Assembly (NCBI GenBank): GCA_013817245.1
Contig: JACDDA010000001.1
Span: 434,001 to 498,000 of the forward strand
Length of the DNA stretch: 64,000 bases
Source of the DNA: Gammaproteobacteria bacterium
GTDB lineage: Bacteria > Pseudomonadota > Gammaproteobacteria > HTCC5015
Reading direction: 5' to 3'
Within the stretch, counting starts at the first letter, position 1. Every line of letters starts with the position of its first letter. The notes beneath the pieces were generated by a model. It made no database searches. It saw only the letters and a program-made list of their open reading frames with translations, and was not told where the DNA came from. Position numbers and translations under genes: made by a program. Shown in pieces: positions 35,069 to 47,500 of the stretch.

Positions 35069-35687
35069 AACATCCGGCTCCTAACTCATTGTTTATAAAT
35101 AATGAACATCTAAGGTTCGTTGAACGCTTGGATCATATAACAAGTTTGTTGCTGTGGGCGCTACTAAAGCGATAGGACATTCCAAAACTAGCTACAAACC
35201 CAGAACTGGCTGCAAACCAAAATCGCCGACCTATATTAAGGTAATGCGAGTGAATATCACCCGGCCAACATGGCAAAAACTACTAGGTCAATAGGTAAAA
35301 AGCACTTTCTTTAGGTTTTATACACATTCCCGACAAAAAAAATCAAAAAGCCTCTATTTTGATTGTCAAAAAGCTGTCGCTTTCTTCATGATTCCAGCAT
35401 AAACGGCTAAGTTATTGATTTTTATTATATTAATTTGCGTGGTCAATAAGCGACCAGTTTAATAAAACAGTAATAAGACGGCCACCTGCGGGTCTGAAAT
35501 AGCAGGCTATCCACAAAGTTATCCACAGTATTTGTGGATAACCCTGCTTCTCCTTATGGGACAAGCAGTTAGCGTATGTGCACTAGAGTTCACTTAAACT
35601 TACGAATCTAACTACGCTAATTTTTGTCGATGCTGGCTTGTGCAACGCAGCGCTGTTTAACGCATAAATTGTTACAGTACGCGCCGT
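35069..35687 (+). other. 619-bp gene-free region with DnaA-box cluster and AT-rich run (origin-like)
   Basis: No coding frame looks real here. The stretch carries DnaA boxes at 35318-35326 (TTATACACA), 35508-35516 (CTATCCACA, one mismatch), 35519-35527 (TTATCCACA, perfect) and 35533-35541 (perfect, opposite strand), and an AT-rich run at about 35409-35440. The last three boxes lie inside an imperfect inverted repeat spanning 35501-35548 (AGCAGG...CCTGCT outermost). The promoter of priA must lie at the right end. The layout resembles an origin of replication, but dnaA, dnaN and gidA are absent, so a DnaA-titrating or regulatory site is equally possible. Confidence 0.5.
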
Positions 35688-37916
35688 ATGAACACGCACT
35701 CCACTCCGCATCCTGTTACCTCCCCCGTTATTTTACATATCGCGGTGCCCGCGCCTTTGTATCGCGGCTTTGATTATTTAGCCAATCCGGCATTTGCACT
35801 GCCGCCGCTAGGCAGCCGCGTGAGCATCTCTTTTGGTCGCCAACAGGTGATTGGTGTGGTCATCGCACACAAAACCACCAGCGATGTGCCGCGCTCAAAA
35901 CTCAAAATAATTGAGAGCGTCTGCGATCAACACGCGCTATTGGCCGACGATATTTTTTGGTTAGCACAATGGGCAGCGGATTATTACGCCGCACCCATCG
36001 GCGAAGTCATGAACAGCGTATTGCCCGTATTACTACGGCAAGGCAAAGCCGCTATTGCCAGCACTCAAACGGTGTGGCGCAGCGTAGGCGAGGTCAGCGC
36101 AATGACAAACATATTGGCACGCGCACCGAAACAAGCGGCCGTCTGGCGTTATTTGCAACAACATCCCGAAGGGCAACGTGCTGAAGATTTAGATTTAGCA
36201 TTTAGCCAATGGCGCGATGCCATGCGTGAATTGCAGCTAAAACACTGCGTGCTTGAAGAACAGCTCGCGCATCTCAATACCATCGAAAATCCGCAACGCC
36301 ATGTCGAAGCTGACATGCCCACGCTCAATAGTGAGCAACAAGCCGCGGTCGAGCGCATATTAAGCAACGACAGCGGCGTTTATTTACTCGATGGCGTAAC
36401 CGGCAGCGGCAAAACCGAAGTTTATTTGCGGGTGATTGAACAGATGCTGGCGCAAAAAAAACAAACCCTGGTGTTAGTACCTGAAATTGGTTTAACACCC
36501 CAATTACTCGCACGTTTTACGCAACGCTTTCACGCCAACATAGGTGTTTTACATTCTGGTTTAAATGATCAACAACGCTTAAACACATGGTTAGCCGCAC
36601 GCGACGGTGTACTCGATATCATCATCGGTACCCGCTCTGCCGTGTTTACGCCATTAGCCAATCCGGGATTAATTATTGTTGATGAAGAACACGACGCATC
36701 ACTCAAACAACAAGACGGCTTTCGTTATCACGGCCGCGATCTTGCCGTATTGCGCGCGCACAAACTCAACATTCCCATCGTCTTAGGTTCCGCCACGCCG
36801 TCATTAGAATCTTTACACAATGTGCAACGCGATCGTTATCACAGTTTGCATCTCACCGAACGTGCGGGTAATGCGCAAACGCCCTTAATCACGGTGATCG
36901 ACACACGCGCGCAACGCAGTCATCAAGCCTTAAGTCCTGCATTACAAATCGCCATTCAAACGCATTTACAACAAGGTCGTCAGGCTTTGTTGTTTTTAAA
37001 TCGTCGTGGTTTTGCGCCCGTGATGATGTGTACTGCTTGCGATTGGAAAAGTGATTGCTTACGCTGTGATGCGCACATGACTTTGCATCAACAACAGCAA
37101 CGCTTGCATTGTCATCATTGCGGCAGCGAACGCGCAGTGCCTAAACAATGTCCAAAATGTACGGCGGAAATTATTCCTGTCGGCACTGGCACCGAACGTT
37201 TAGAACAACAACTCGCTGAACGCTTTGCAGATTTTCCGATTATTCGCATTGATCGTGACAGCGTGCGCCGCAAAGGCGCACTCGAAGCGCAATTAAACAA
37301 AGCCAATCAAAACACCGCGCATATTTTAGTCGGCACCCAAATGTTAGCCAAAGGTCATCATTTTCCGAACGTGACACTCGTGGGCATTTTAGGCATCGAT
37401 CAAAGTTTATTAAGCGCCGATTTTCGTGGCCCCGAACACGCAGCACAATTAATTACGCAAGTCGCTGGTCGCGCCGGTCGCGCAGAACACGCGGGCGAAG
37501 TATTAATCGAAACACGTTTACCACAACATCCTTTATTGATCACATTAATTCAACAAGGTTATTCCGCTTTCGCACAAGCTGCATTGCAAGAACGTCAAGC
37601 GGCGAGCTGGCCACCCACCACACATGTCGCACTGCTGCGCGCGGAAGCTACACAGGCACATAAAGCCAATGAATTTTTACAACAAGCTTTACAACACTTG
37701 CGCGCGCTGCCCGATAACGCATTAACACTCTGGGGACCCGCACCTGCACCGATGGAAAAACGCGCGGGCCGTTATCGCGCGCAACTGCTCCTGCAAGCGC
37801 AACAACGCAATCATCTACAACGTGTTTTAAAAAACTTGCCCGAACAATTAAGCCAGCTGCCCGCTGCAAAATCTGTGCGGTGGTCGCTAGACGTGGATCC
37901 GGTAGATTTGTTTTAA
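35688..37916 (+). CDS. priA: Primosomal replication protein N' (helicase PriA)
   Basis: PriA restarts collapsed replication forks by loading DnaB. The 742-residue protein has the 3'-end-binding domain (start; YRGFDYLANPAF), the Walker A GVTGSGKTEVYL near 237-248, DEEH box near 327-330, and four zinc-binding pairs: CTACDWKSDCLRCDAHM and CHHCGSERAVPKQCPKCTAEI in the region about 447-490. Motifs VGTQMLAKGHHFPNVTLV and QVAGRAGRAEHAGEV follow. The length is standard. The upstream DnaA boxes could couple its expression to replication. Confidence 0.97.
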   Translation: MNTHSTPHPVTSPVILHIAVPAPLYRGFDYLANPAFALPPLGSRVSISFGRQQVIGVVIAHKTTSDVPRSKLKIIESVCDQHALLADDIFWLAQWAADYYAAPIGEVMNSVLPVLLRQGKAAIASTQTVWRSVGEVSAMTNILARAPKQAAVWRYLQQHPEGQRAEDLDLAFSQWRDAMRELQLKHCVLEEQLAHLNTIENPQRHVEADMPTLNSEQQAAVERILSNDSGVYLLDGVTGSGKTEVYLRVIEQMLAQKKQTLVLVPEIGLTPQLLARFTQRFHANIGVLHSGLNDQQRLNTWLAARDGVLDIIIGTRSAVFTPLANPGLIIVDEEHDASLKQQDGFRYHGRDLAVLRAHKLNIPIVLGSATPSLESLHNVQRDRYHSLHLTERAGNAQTPLITVIDTRAQRSHQALSPALQIAIQTHLQQGRQALLFLNRRGFAPVMMCTACDWKSDCLRCDAHMTLHQQQQRLHCHHCGSERAVPKQCPKCTAEIIPVGTGTERLEQQLAERFADFPIIRIDRDSVRRKGALEAQLNKANQNTAHILVGTQMLAKGHHFPNVTLVGILGIDQSLLSADFRGPEHAAQLITQVAGRAGRAEHAGEVLIETRLPQHPLLITLIQQGYSAFAQAALQERQAASWPPTTHVALLRAEATQAHKANEFLQQALQHLRALPDNALTLWGPAPAPMEKRAGRYRAQLLLQAQQRNHLQRVLKNLPEQLSQLPAAKSVRWSLDVDPVDLF

Positions 37917-38083
37917 ACATGTCAAATTTCATTTTATTAACGCGCATAAAACGACATGGCATTACTTAAAAACATGTCAGAACATATGAATAGTTAAATT
38001 TCTAATCGAGAAATAAGAACTGAACGTTACTCGATGCTCAATTGTTAAAACATAGCTTGTCGAAAGCCTTAAAGAATCAAAAA
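37917..38083. other. Gene-free stretch after priA
   Basis: About 165 bases with no gene and no clear terminator. An AT-rich sequence runs from the priA stop to the transposase remnant. Confidence 0.4.
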
Positions 38084-38259
38084 TCATTGCACTAAGCGAG
38101 CTCTTACCTGTTCCATCGCCTGAGCTATAAAACGTAGATTTTCCCGCAGATAATTTTGTTGAAAAAGAAGCGCTCGAATCGCTTGAGTCTTACCACGCCA
38201 TTCAATAACTCGCGCTACACTGCTTCTTCACGAAATTCTGCGATATATTTTCTGCTCAT
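38084..38259 (-). pseudogene. Remnant of an IS3-like transposase (OrfA start fused to an OrfB piece)
   Basis: On the - strand, an ATG with a GGAG site (38215-38259) encodes MSRKYIAEFREEAV and then a stop; that is the typical beginning of an IS3-group OrfA. Overlapping it, another frame (38084-38215) contains RVIEWRGKTQAIR, a run characteristic of the integrase-core OrfB (R-V-I-E-W-R-G-K-P-x-x-I-R, normally followed by the DNGPEY motif), followed by unrelated or frame-shifted residues. The middle of the element is gone and no terminal inverted repeats are visible. This is a decayed scrap, not an active element. It marks a past insertion at the edge of the pgl-gnd-zwf block. Confidence 0.6.
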
Positions 38260-38369
38260 TTGTGCCTCTCCAGCTAGATTTAAAATCAACTAAAAGTTTT
38301 TCACCCAGGTATGAGAGAAGTCCAATTATCTTCTTCTGCAGCCGCAGTATTAACGGAGTAAACTGCGGC

Positions 38370-39107
38370 ATGACCAACCTTAACTCATCAGTCAAATACC
38401 GCTGGCGAGCAGTTGCCAACGTATCAGTCTTACAACAAGCCGCCGTTGAAATCATTCTTGCTTGTGCTGAGCAGGCGATTCATGAACGCGGGCAATTTCA
38501 TCTGGTGCTTGCTGGCGGCAACACGCCGCGTAATATTTATCGTGAATTGAATACCGCTCAAACCAATTGGTCGGCGTGGCATATTTATTTTGGAGATGAA
38601 CGTTGCTTGCCTTTAACGGATCCATCTCGGAATTCGTGCATGGCTGCAGAAGTGTGGCTCAATCACGTGTCCATTCCTGCATCGCAATGTCATGTGATGC
38701 CGACCGAGTTGGGTGCAATGGAAGCGACATGGCTTTATGCACAAACCTTAAAAACGGTGGGTGACTTTGATCTGGTGTTGCTTGGACTGGGTGAAGATGG
38801 CCACACGGCTAGTTTGTTTCCTGGTCATGAGTGGGGCATAGCTTCTGATTCACAAGATACCCTGGCAATTTTGGATGCTCCCAAGCCGCCGCCGCAGAGA
38901 GTATCTTTAAGTGCGGCGCGATTAAATCGCGCACGGAAAGTCGTCTTTTTGGTGAGCGGAGAATCCAAACGTCAAGCGGTGCTTGCATGGCGCGCTGGCA
39001 AGAATATTCCGGCGCGAGCGATTAGGCCGGCAGCGGGAGTCGATATATTAGTCGAGTCTGCCATTTTTACTGAAGACCTATGTGGAGAGGGACAAAAATG
39101 CAATTAG
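38370..39107 (+). CDS. pgl: 6-Phosphogluconolactonase
   Basis: Pgl hydrolyses 6-phosphogluconolactone in the oxidative pentose phosphate pathway. The 245-residue protein has LVLAGGNTPRNIYREL, WHIYFGDERCLPLTDPSRN, the key LLGLGEDGHTASLFPGH and VFLVSGESKRQAVLAW in order. I start at the ATG at 38370 (GGAG upstream); the frame runs back to 38262 but that part overlaps the transposase remnant and is not family-like. Overlaps gnd by 10 bases. Confidence 0.94.
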   Translation: MTNLNSSVKYRWRAVANVSVLQQAAVEIILACAEQAIHERGQFHLVLAGGNTPRNIYRELNTAQTNWSAWHIYFGDERCLPLTDPSRNSCMAAEVWLNHVSIPASQCHVMPTELGAMEATWLYAQTLKTVGDFDLVLLGLGEDGHTASLFPGHEWGIASDSQDTLAILDAPKPPPQRVSLSAARLNRARKVVFLVSGESKRQAVLAWRAGKNIPARAIRPAAGVDILVESAIFTEDLCGEGQKCN

Positions 39108-40117
39108 CTATGCTGGGTTTAGGTCGTATGGGCGCTGGCCTGGTAAGGCGCTTGGCGAAAGCAGGTCATTCCTGTGTTGTTTATGATGTAAGCCCTGCCG
39201 CTGTACAAGCGATAGTGAGCGCCGATATTCAAGCAGCGACTTCTATTGACGACTTACTGAAGAAACTGAGTAAACCGCGCGTGGTATGGGCGATGCTCCC
39301 TGCAGCGGTAACGGATAAAGCAATCGAAGAACTTTCGGCAAAGATGGATGCAGGCGACATTATTATCGACGGTGGCAACAGTTATTATCACGATGATTTA
39401 TTGCGAGCAGAGGCACTTAAATCAAAAGGCATTCATTACATTGATTGCGGCACCAGTGGTGGTGTGTTTGGAGAAGAACGGGGTTACTGTTTGATGATAG
39501 GTGGAGAACCGTCGATTGTTAAACATCTCGAACCTATTTTTCGCAGCATCGCACCAGGCGTAGAAGCAGCGTCACGTACTCCTGGTAAACAAGGTGATCC
39601 GGATCCTGCCGAACAGGGGTATTTGCATTGCGGTCCAGCCGGTGCAGGTCATTTCGTCAAGATGGTTCACAACGGAATTGAGTATGGCTTGATGGCAGCC
39701 TATGCCGAAGGTTTGAACATTCTGCGTCATGCGAATGTGGGTAAACATGCGCAGGAGCACAATGCTGAAACAACACCGATGCGTAATCCCGACCATTACC
39801 TTTATGAGCTTGACCTGCCAAAGATCACTGAGGTGTGGCGACGTGGCAGCGTTGTAGCATCCTGGCTGCTGGATTTAACAGCAACGGCGTTGCAAGAAGA
39901 TGCTGAGCTCCGTGAGTTTTCTGGACAAGTTTCGGATTCCGGTGAAGGACGTTGGACGGTATTAGCAGCGATTGATGAGGGTGTGCCAGCACCGGTGATC
40001 AGTGCGGCACTGTTTGCGCGTTTTGCATCACGGGGCAATGCCGATTATGCAGACAAGGTTTTATCCGCAATGAGAAAACAGTTTGGCGGTCATCATGAAA
40101 AAAACAAGGAAAGTTAA
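39098..40117 (+). CDS. gnd: 6-Phosphogluconate dehydrogenase, decarboxylating (short YqeC/GndA-type)
   Basis: The enzyme makes ribulose-5-phosphate, CO2 and a reduced nicotinamide cofactor. The sequence contains the Rossmann start [58 protein letters not shown] (split at about 90-130), [23 protein letters not shown] and [13 protein letters not shown]. At 339 residues it is the short form found in many bacteria, often NAD-linked, rather than the 468-residue E. coli type. The ATG at 39098 lies within the end of pgl; GAGGGA precedes it. Confidence 0.94.
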   Translation: MQLAMLGLGRMGAGLVRRLAKAGHSCVVYDVSPAAVQAIVSADIQAATSIDDLLKKLSKPRVVWAMLPAAVTDKAIEELSAKMDAGDIIIDGGNSYYHDDLLRAEALKSKGIHYIDCGTSGGVFGEERGYCLMIGGEPSIVKHLEPIFRSIAPGVEAASRTPGKQGDPDPAEQGYLHCGPAGAGHFVKMVHNGIEYGLMAAYAEGLNILRHANVGKHAQEHNAETTPMRNPDHYLYELDLPKITEVWRRGSVVASWLLDLTATALQEDAELREFSGQVSDSGEGRWTVLAAIDEGVPAPVISAALFARFASRGNADYADKVLSAMRKQFGGHHEKNKES

Positions 40118-41531
40118 AATCGACAAGATTCATAAACGTACAACTGCCGCAGATGCGCTGGTGATTTTCGGTGTAACGGGTGATCTTGCGCACAAAAAAA
40201 TATTTCCTGCATTATATGCAATGGCGAAACGCGGTGTTCTCAATGTTCCTGTCGTTGGCGTCGCCGTTTCAGATATCAGTTTGGCAGAACTGCGCAAACG
40301 CGTCGAAGAAGGTATTCATCAATCGACTACTGTTGATGATAAACAGGCTTTGCGTCATCTGCTTGCTTCGCTTCATTATGTTTCTGGTGATTATAATAAT
40401 CTCGCTACCTTCAAAACATTGAGACAAGTGCTCGGCGATGTAAAGCATCCAGCACATTACCTTGCTATCCCACCGGAATTATTTGCTACGGTGATCAAGG
40501 GACTCGGCGCTAACGATCTAGTTGACAAGGCGCGAGTAATTGTGGAAAAACCCTTCGGGCGTGATCTGGCTTCTGCGAAACATTTGAATGACGTCGCGCG
40601 CTCCATGTTTCCGGAAGATTCTATCTTCCGTATTGATCACTATCTTGGAAAAGAAGCGATCATGAATATCCTTTATTTCCGTTTTGCCAATTCATTTCTC
40701 GAGCCGATCTGGAATCGTAACTGTATTGCCAGTGTGCAGATTACTTTGGCAGAAAATTTTGGCGTGAAAGATCGCGGCGCATACTACGAGAGTGCCGGTT
40801 GTTTGCGTGATGTCATTCAGAATCATTTGTTTCAAATAGTGGCATTGTTGGCGATGGAGCCACCCGCTTATCAAGGCTTCGATGCAGTGCAGGGTGAGAA
40901 AGTCAAAGTGTTTCAGGCGATGCGTCCACTCAAATCAGAGGATATGGTGCGAGGCCAATATGCTGGTTATCGCAAAGAAAAAGGCGTGGCAAAAAAATCG
41001 GATGTTGAAACATTTTGCGCGCTGCGTTTATTTATTGATTCATGGCGCTGGGAAGGAGTGCCATGGTATCTGCGTTCCGGTAAATGTCTGGCGGAGTCCG
41101 TCGCAGAAGTGTTGGTGGAATTAAAACCACCCCCACAGAAATTATTCGATGACTCATCCTCGCCGGGCACGCGAGCGAATTATTTGCGTTTTCGAATCTC
41201 TCCTAATTCTGCTGTTGCTCTAGCGGCGCGCGTTAAACGTGCGGGTAAGGATTTTGTCGGTGATCAGCGTGAACTTTATTTACTGGATGAGCAGATGGAA
41301 CAACAAAGCGCATATGAGCGTTTGTTGAGTGATGCAATGGCAGGTGATGGCGCTCTCTTTACGCGAGAAGATGCGGTGGAAGCGGCCTGGACTGTGGTCG
41401 ATCCTGTTTTAAAAAACCTTCCCGCCCTTCATCGCTACAAATCAGGTAGTTGGGGGCCAAAGCAGGCAGACACTCTGATTGCAGGGCATGGAAAGTGGTG
41501 CAATCCACTGGTAGTGAAAACAGTAAAATAA
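40095..41531 (+). CDS. zwf: Glucose-6-phosphate 1-dehydrogenase
   Basis: Zwf oxidises glucose-6-phosphate to 6-phosphogluconolactone. Motifs in order: [21 protein letters not shown] (cofactor site; the usual K-R-K is replaced by H-K-K), [16 protein letters not shown] (substrate-binding RIDHYLGKE), [17 protein letters not shown], and GRGAYYES-like [20 protein letters not shown]. The product is about 478 residues, of normal length. Its start lies inside the end of gnd (ATG at 40095). Together pgl-gnd-zwf is a compact operon that carries glucose-6-phosphate to ribulose-5-phosphate. Confidence 0.96.
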   Translation: MKKTRKVKIDKIHKRTTAADALVIFGVTGDLAHKKIFPALYAMAKRGVLNVPVVGVAVSDISLAELRKRVEEGIHQSTTVDDKQALRHLLASLHYVSGDYNNLATFKTLRQVLGDVKHPAHYLAIPPELFATVIKGLGANDLVDKARVIVEKPFGRDLASAKHLNDVARSMFPEDSIFRIDHYLGKEAIMNILYFRFANSFLEPIWNRNCIASVQITLAENFGVKDRGAYYESAGCLRDVIQNHLFQIVALLAMEPPAYQGFDAVQGEKVKVFQAMRPLKSEDMVRGQYAGYRKEKGVAKKSDVETFCALRLFIDSWRWEGVPWYLRSGKCLAESVAEVLVELKPPPQKLFDDSSSPGTRANYLRFRISPNSAVALAARVKRAGKDFVGDQRELYLLDEQMEQQSAYERLLSDAMAGDGALFTREDAVEAAWTVVDPVLKNLPALHRYKSGSWGPKQADTLIAGHGKWCNPLVVKTVK

Positions 41532-41583
41532 TCCCAGCAACATACTGACGGCAATCACCTGCTTGTATTCTGCTTATCTGAAC

Positions 41584-44500
41584 TCAGGCAGATGATGTTT
41601 GCGACAGGGTAAGTTCTACATGATGAATCTGCTGGTCATCCACCAGTGGGATGTATGCTGATTCCAGCGCCACACCGTCCAGTGTTAAACCGGTGCCACT
41701 CAGCTCAGTGTCAGCAGAAATCTGGGTCACGACGATTTGATATTGAGTGCTGCCAAAACGATATGTGATCGAGTACGTGGTCCAATTTGCCGGCATGCGA
41801 GGGATGAGCCGCAGCTGATTTGCCTCTCGCGTCAATCCCAATAGCGATTCCAAAATCAAGCGGTAGAGCCAGCCCGCTGAACCCGTATACCAAGTCCAGC
41901 CTCCACGACCCATGTGGGGTGCAATCGCGTAGATATCCGCAGCCACAACATAGGGTTCAACCTTGTAAGTCGATACTTCCTGTGTACTGCGGCTGTGATT
42001 GTGAGGATTGATCAGATCCATCAGCTCCCAAGCGCGGCGGTTATCACCCATCTCAGCAAAAGCCATAGCAGCCCAGATCGCGGCGTGGGTGTATTGGCCA
42101 CCATTTTCACGCACACCGGGAACGTAACCTTTGATGTATCCGGGGTTCATCGCGGAACTGTCGAATGGCGGCGCTAGCAACTTGATCAGTTTGTCGTCTC
42201 TGCGTACCAGATGATGATCCAGTGAATCCATTGCCTGTCGTGAGCGTTCGTTGTCCCCTGCGCCGGACAGCACCGACCAGCTTTGAGCAATAGAATCAAT
42301 GCTGCATTCAGGATTCGTTGCTGAACCCAGTGGCGTGCCATCGTCAAACCAAGCTCGGAGATACCAAGCTCCATCCCAGCCGTGTTGTGCCAAATTTTCA
42401 CGCAGCTTTTCCGCTTCAGAAATACAGCGTTCGGCAAACACCGGATCGGCGTGCAGATGGGCGATGTCGGCAAAACGTTGCAATACCTGGTACAGAAAAA
42501 ATCCCAGCCATACGCTCTCGCCCACGCCTTTGATACCGACCTGACTCATGCCATCGTTCCAGTCACCAGAACCCATTAATGGCAAGCCTTTTTCCCCGAA
42601 ACGCAGCCCATGCAGAATAGACACCACACAATGTTGATAAAGGCTGACACTCTCATGACTGGTAGTGGGCAGATCGTAATAAGATTCCTCAGCTTCCTCT
42701 AAAGCGCGACCTTCAATGAACGGAATCATTTCGTTCAACACGTCGGTGTCACCCGTGCCTAGGACATAGCGGCAAGTGGCTAATGGCAGCCACAGGTAAT
42801 CGTCTGAGCAGCGGGTACGCACGCCACGTCCGACAGGTGGATGCCACCAGTGCTGTACGTCTCCCTGTGGATATTGGCGCGCAGCACACTTTAGAAGCTG
42901 TCGGCGCAGCAGATCCGGTTGAGTGTGTAGCAATGCCATTGCGTCCTGTAACTGGTCTCGGAATCCGAAAGCGCCCCCGGATTGATAGAAACCACTACGA
43001 GCCCAGAGACGACAAGCTAAAGTCTGATAAACCAACCAGCCATTGGCGAGTACGTTCAAGGACGCATCGGGCGTGTTAATTTGCACGGTACCCAAAGTGT
43101 GTGACCAGAACTGCTGTACTTTCCTCAGTGCTGCGTGAGCCGATCCTGGTTGACGCAGCTGTTGTGCCAGGACGCGAGCCGATTCCACATCATGCCCAGC
43201 GCCTAATCGAAAAATGATTTTCCGTTCTTGTCCGTCGGCGAGTTCGAAGGGTACCTGAATGGCGCCACAAGGATCGAGTGCTGCTCCAACACGGCCGGAC
43301 AACTGTGCCCGCGTCATAGCATCGGGGTGATGCAAGGTGCCGTTGCGGCCGATAAATTCAGTGCGATCACCGGTCAGCGTGCGAGCCAAGTCGTCTACAT
43401 CGAAGAATGCCACTCGGCCTCCAAACTCGGGGTTGTACGCATTGCGTGCGAACAATGCGCCGCTGAGATCAATTTCAGTAACAACATGCATGGCCGTTTT
43501 CTGCCGCAATTCACCCAAAATCCATTCCACATAGCCGGTAGCTGACAAATGTCGCATGCGACCAGAATTGTTGCGCACCTTCAATACTGAGAATTTGACT
43601 GCTGCTTCCAAATCCACGTACACGCAAAGCTCGGATTGAATGCCCTCTTCAGAGTGTTCGAAAATGCTGTAACCAAAACCGTGACGGGTTACATAGGGCG
43701 TGGCACCTTGGCAGGGCATGGGCGAAGGCGACCAGAAATGACCACTGTCCTCGTCACGAAGGTAAAACGCTTCGCCACCAGAGGCGCCTACGCAATCTCC
43801 TCCGCTCCAAGGTGTCAGCCTGAATTCATGGGCGTTCTCACTCCAGGTGTAGGCCAGACCACTTTCGGTCACTACGCTACCGAATTGATCGTTGGCGAGT
43901 ACATTCACCCAAGGCAAGGGGGTCTGGTTGGTCAATGTGGTCGTGATGATGTATTCGCGACCATCGCTACTGAATCCCCCCAGGCCGTTATCTAGCTGTA
44001 GTTCCTCGCCGGAGTTTTCCAAAGTTGCTGGGGTTGCAGGCGGGAAATTATGGGTGATGGCCAGTGGTGCAACGGATTTTTTAACCAGCAGGCGCCGGTT
44101 AAGTTGTTCCGACAGAGTACCTCGGGTATCGGAAATGATAATGCGGGCAACTGCCTGTAATAGGATTCGATCCTCACTGGAAATCTGTTCGGCGTAGTGC
44201 ACGAAGATTCCACCAGGGCGGCCAATGGAATGGGCTTCTGTGCCAGTGGCAATGAGTCCCATGATTTGATCTTGCAGATGTTGCCGGTAGCTCATGTGAT
44301 CTTGATTCCAGATCACTAAATCCACATCAAGACCTTTCAAACGCCAATAGGCATGGCATTGAATCAGTTGCCGCGCTATTTCAATATGATCGCTATTGGC
44401 AATTTTCAATAAGACGATGGGCAGGTCGCCGGAAATGGCATAACCCCACAAGCTGGATTGACCGCGTCGATTCTGCATCAGCACCGCGGTGTCCGCGCGC

Positions 44501-47500
44501 AAGCCAGCATTGGCATACAGTATAGAACTAGCGAGGCGACGATAAAGATTGGCATCGGCTTCGCTGGCATTAATCTGTCGTAAGGTCACACCGCTGTGGG
44601 TCAAAGCCAGACCCAGTCCCCGGTTTGCCAAATGTCGATCCTGGTATTTTGCAACCAGAGCGAGACATGCTTCTCGGCTGTCAGCCATGCCGGTCACAAT
44701 GTCTAGGGTGACCATTTGATCCGCTTCCAAAGTGACCGGACAGCGAATAGCGACAATTGGATCAAGCACAGAACCTGCACTGCCGGATAGTTCGCCGAGT
44801 TCGGTCATGGCCAGGGGTGACACCAAAGTACGGCCACGGCCAATAAACTCTAGGCGGTCAGTCGTGCTGGAAAGTACGCCGATACTCCCGTTGTTATCAT
44901 TATCATTACGATGGGTGGCCAGTAGATGAAACATCCACGGCGCTTTTTCTTCAACAGAACGGGGTCGTCGGGTACACAGTATTGCGTGACCACCCGGCAG
45001 GATTTCTGTTTGTACGAACAAGTTGCTGAACGACGGCTGCGTCATATCTGCCGCAGGCAGAGCCATGACCACTTCAGCATAAGTAGTAAAGTCGAGTGTG
45101 CGATAACGATGGGAATGATTGGTGATGCGTACTCTTCGCAGTTCGATGTCGTCTTCCGGCGATACCACGATGTCGGAATAGGTTTCGATATCATGATCAC
45201 GGCGACAGTACTCAGCGCGTCCTTCAGAAAATAGGACACTGTAAGTCTGAGCTCGTTTGAGCGTGGGCTGATGCGTGGCAGACCAGATGTCGCCGTCGGC
45301 GATATCGCGCAGATAAATGAACGTGCCCCAGTTGTCGCAAGTGCTGTCCTCACGCCAACGGGTTACTGCCAGATCTTTCCAGCGACTATAACCACCACCG
45401 GCATTAGTGAGCATGACGTGGTAACGCCCATTGGACAACAGCTGCACTTCTGGCGTGGGCGTATCTGCGCCGATAGGCGTATGTGCAGAGGTTTTCCCTT
45501 CCTCGAACATGGCACTGCCTTCAGCGTGTTCATCAATGTGCGGTTGAAATATTGAAATCTTGGGTGTCCGTTCCTGCAGTAGCAAGAGCGCGGATTGGAG
45601 CAGCGGGTCGGATTCGAAACGCCGTTGCATGGGCTGGCCCAGTAAGCGAAAAGCCAGTGCCAGCAGGCTCATGCCCTGATGATGCGCCATAAACGAACGC
45701 ACTATTGCACTGGTCTTGCCACGAATGAGTCGCGATGGCGTGTAGTCAATGGCTTCATACATACCATAGCGCCCTTCCAGCCCGCTTGCCGCTAACCTTT
45801 GCAAATTTGTACACGCAGCTTCCGGAGCTACCATCAGTGCTAGCACCGAGGCATAAGGTGCGATCACCAAATCCTCTGCGAGTCCTCGCTTGAGTCCCAA
45901 ACCAGGCACACCGAAAGCGTGGTACTGGTAATTGAGGCTGGCGTCGACCGTGTTGTAGCCGGATTCCGACACCCCCCAAGGCACACCACGTTGTTGACCG
46001 TAGGCAATTTGCCGAGCCACAGCAACGCGACAAGTCTGGTACAACAAGGTGCCCGCATAAGTGGGCATTACCAGCATTGGCATGAGGTATTCAAACATCG
46101 AGCCGCTCCAAGACACTAGCACGGGCTCTCTACTGCCTGCGGTGGTTAGAAGTCGGCTCAGTGCAAACCAGTTTTCTTGCGGAAGCTGGCCTTGTGCGAT
46201 CGCGATAAAACTACAAAGACGCGCTTCCGATGCCAATAGATCATAGAAGCTCGTATCACGCTGGTTTGTATCGACGTTGTAGCCGATAGCGAGCAAATGC
46301 TGGGTACGGTCATAAAGGAATTCATATTTCATCGTGGCAAATCCGAAAGCCCGTTGTGCTAACCGTTCGCTGAGAATGATGCGTTGCTTGGCGTATTCGG
46401 CACCCGTAATAGTCAGATCACGCAGAGCTATTAACCAACGATTTTCGTCAGTTGACATTGCTGTTTGCAAACGGGTATCTATGGCGGCTAATTGTTCAAC
46501 ACTACGTGTTGCCAGTTGACGCAAGGTTGGAATATCAGTGTTATTCACAAACTGTATTAGGCTAGTAGGGGCAACTGGCAGGCTTAGCCAAGGTGCAAGA
46601 GAACGTATTTCTATAATCGCTGCGTGACATTGCTGTTGCAAATCTTCGACCCAGCTATAGGCATCGCTATTAATAATGTCAGTGTGAGGCTCTGTCTGGA
46701 ACTGAGAGAACAGTTCATTTGCGCAGCGAGACAATGGTGTTAGTAGCTGTACAGTTTTTATAAGATTCGCCGGGGCTTGTATGCAGGCCGCATTCAACAA
46801 AGCGTGCATTTGCTGGATAGTGGCCTGAATTGCTGTTGTTTTAGTATCGTCGAGCAACGTCGTATTAATGGATAAGTCTACAAAGGCATCTGTAAAAACA
46901 TCCAATGTGGTTATAAGTCCCTCAAATAGCTTCGGGTGAAGGATTTTTTGATCCGGCACATCCAACAGTGCTACGCGCAGGGTCAACAAATGTCCGGCGA
47001 GGTTGCCGCTGTCCACGGATGAAATATAGCGAGGTTTTAATGGTTGCAGTGAACGAGTGTCGTACCAGTTGTAGAAATGACCTTTGTGTCGCTCCAACTG
47101 ATCTAATGTATCAAAGCAATTCGCGGTGCGTTGCAGCAGCGTGCCTGCGGGAATAAAACCAAAATCGCAGGCGGATACATTGGCTAACAAGGATAAGCCG
47201 ATGTTGGTGGGCGATGTGCGATGTGCAATCACCGGATTTGGGTATTCCTGAAAGTTGTCCGGTATCAGCCAGTTGTCATCGATACAGGAAAAGTGTTCGA
47301 AGTAAGCCCAGGATTTGCGGGCAAGTCGGTTTAAAAATCTGGTCTGATCTGAATTAAGTGTTGGTTCACGATCGGGTTTTGGCAAGCTCAACCACCAGGC
47401 AATGCCGGGGGAGGCAAACCAGAGCATCAGCAAGATTATAATGAGCGGGTTTGGCTGTATGAATGCTAGACAAATCGCAGCGACACTCGCAATGACTGGC

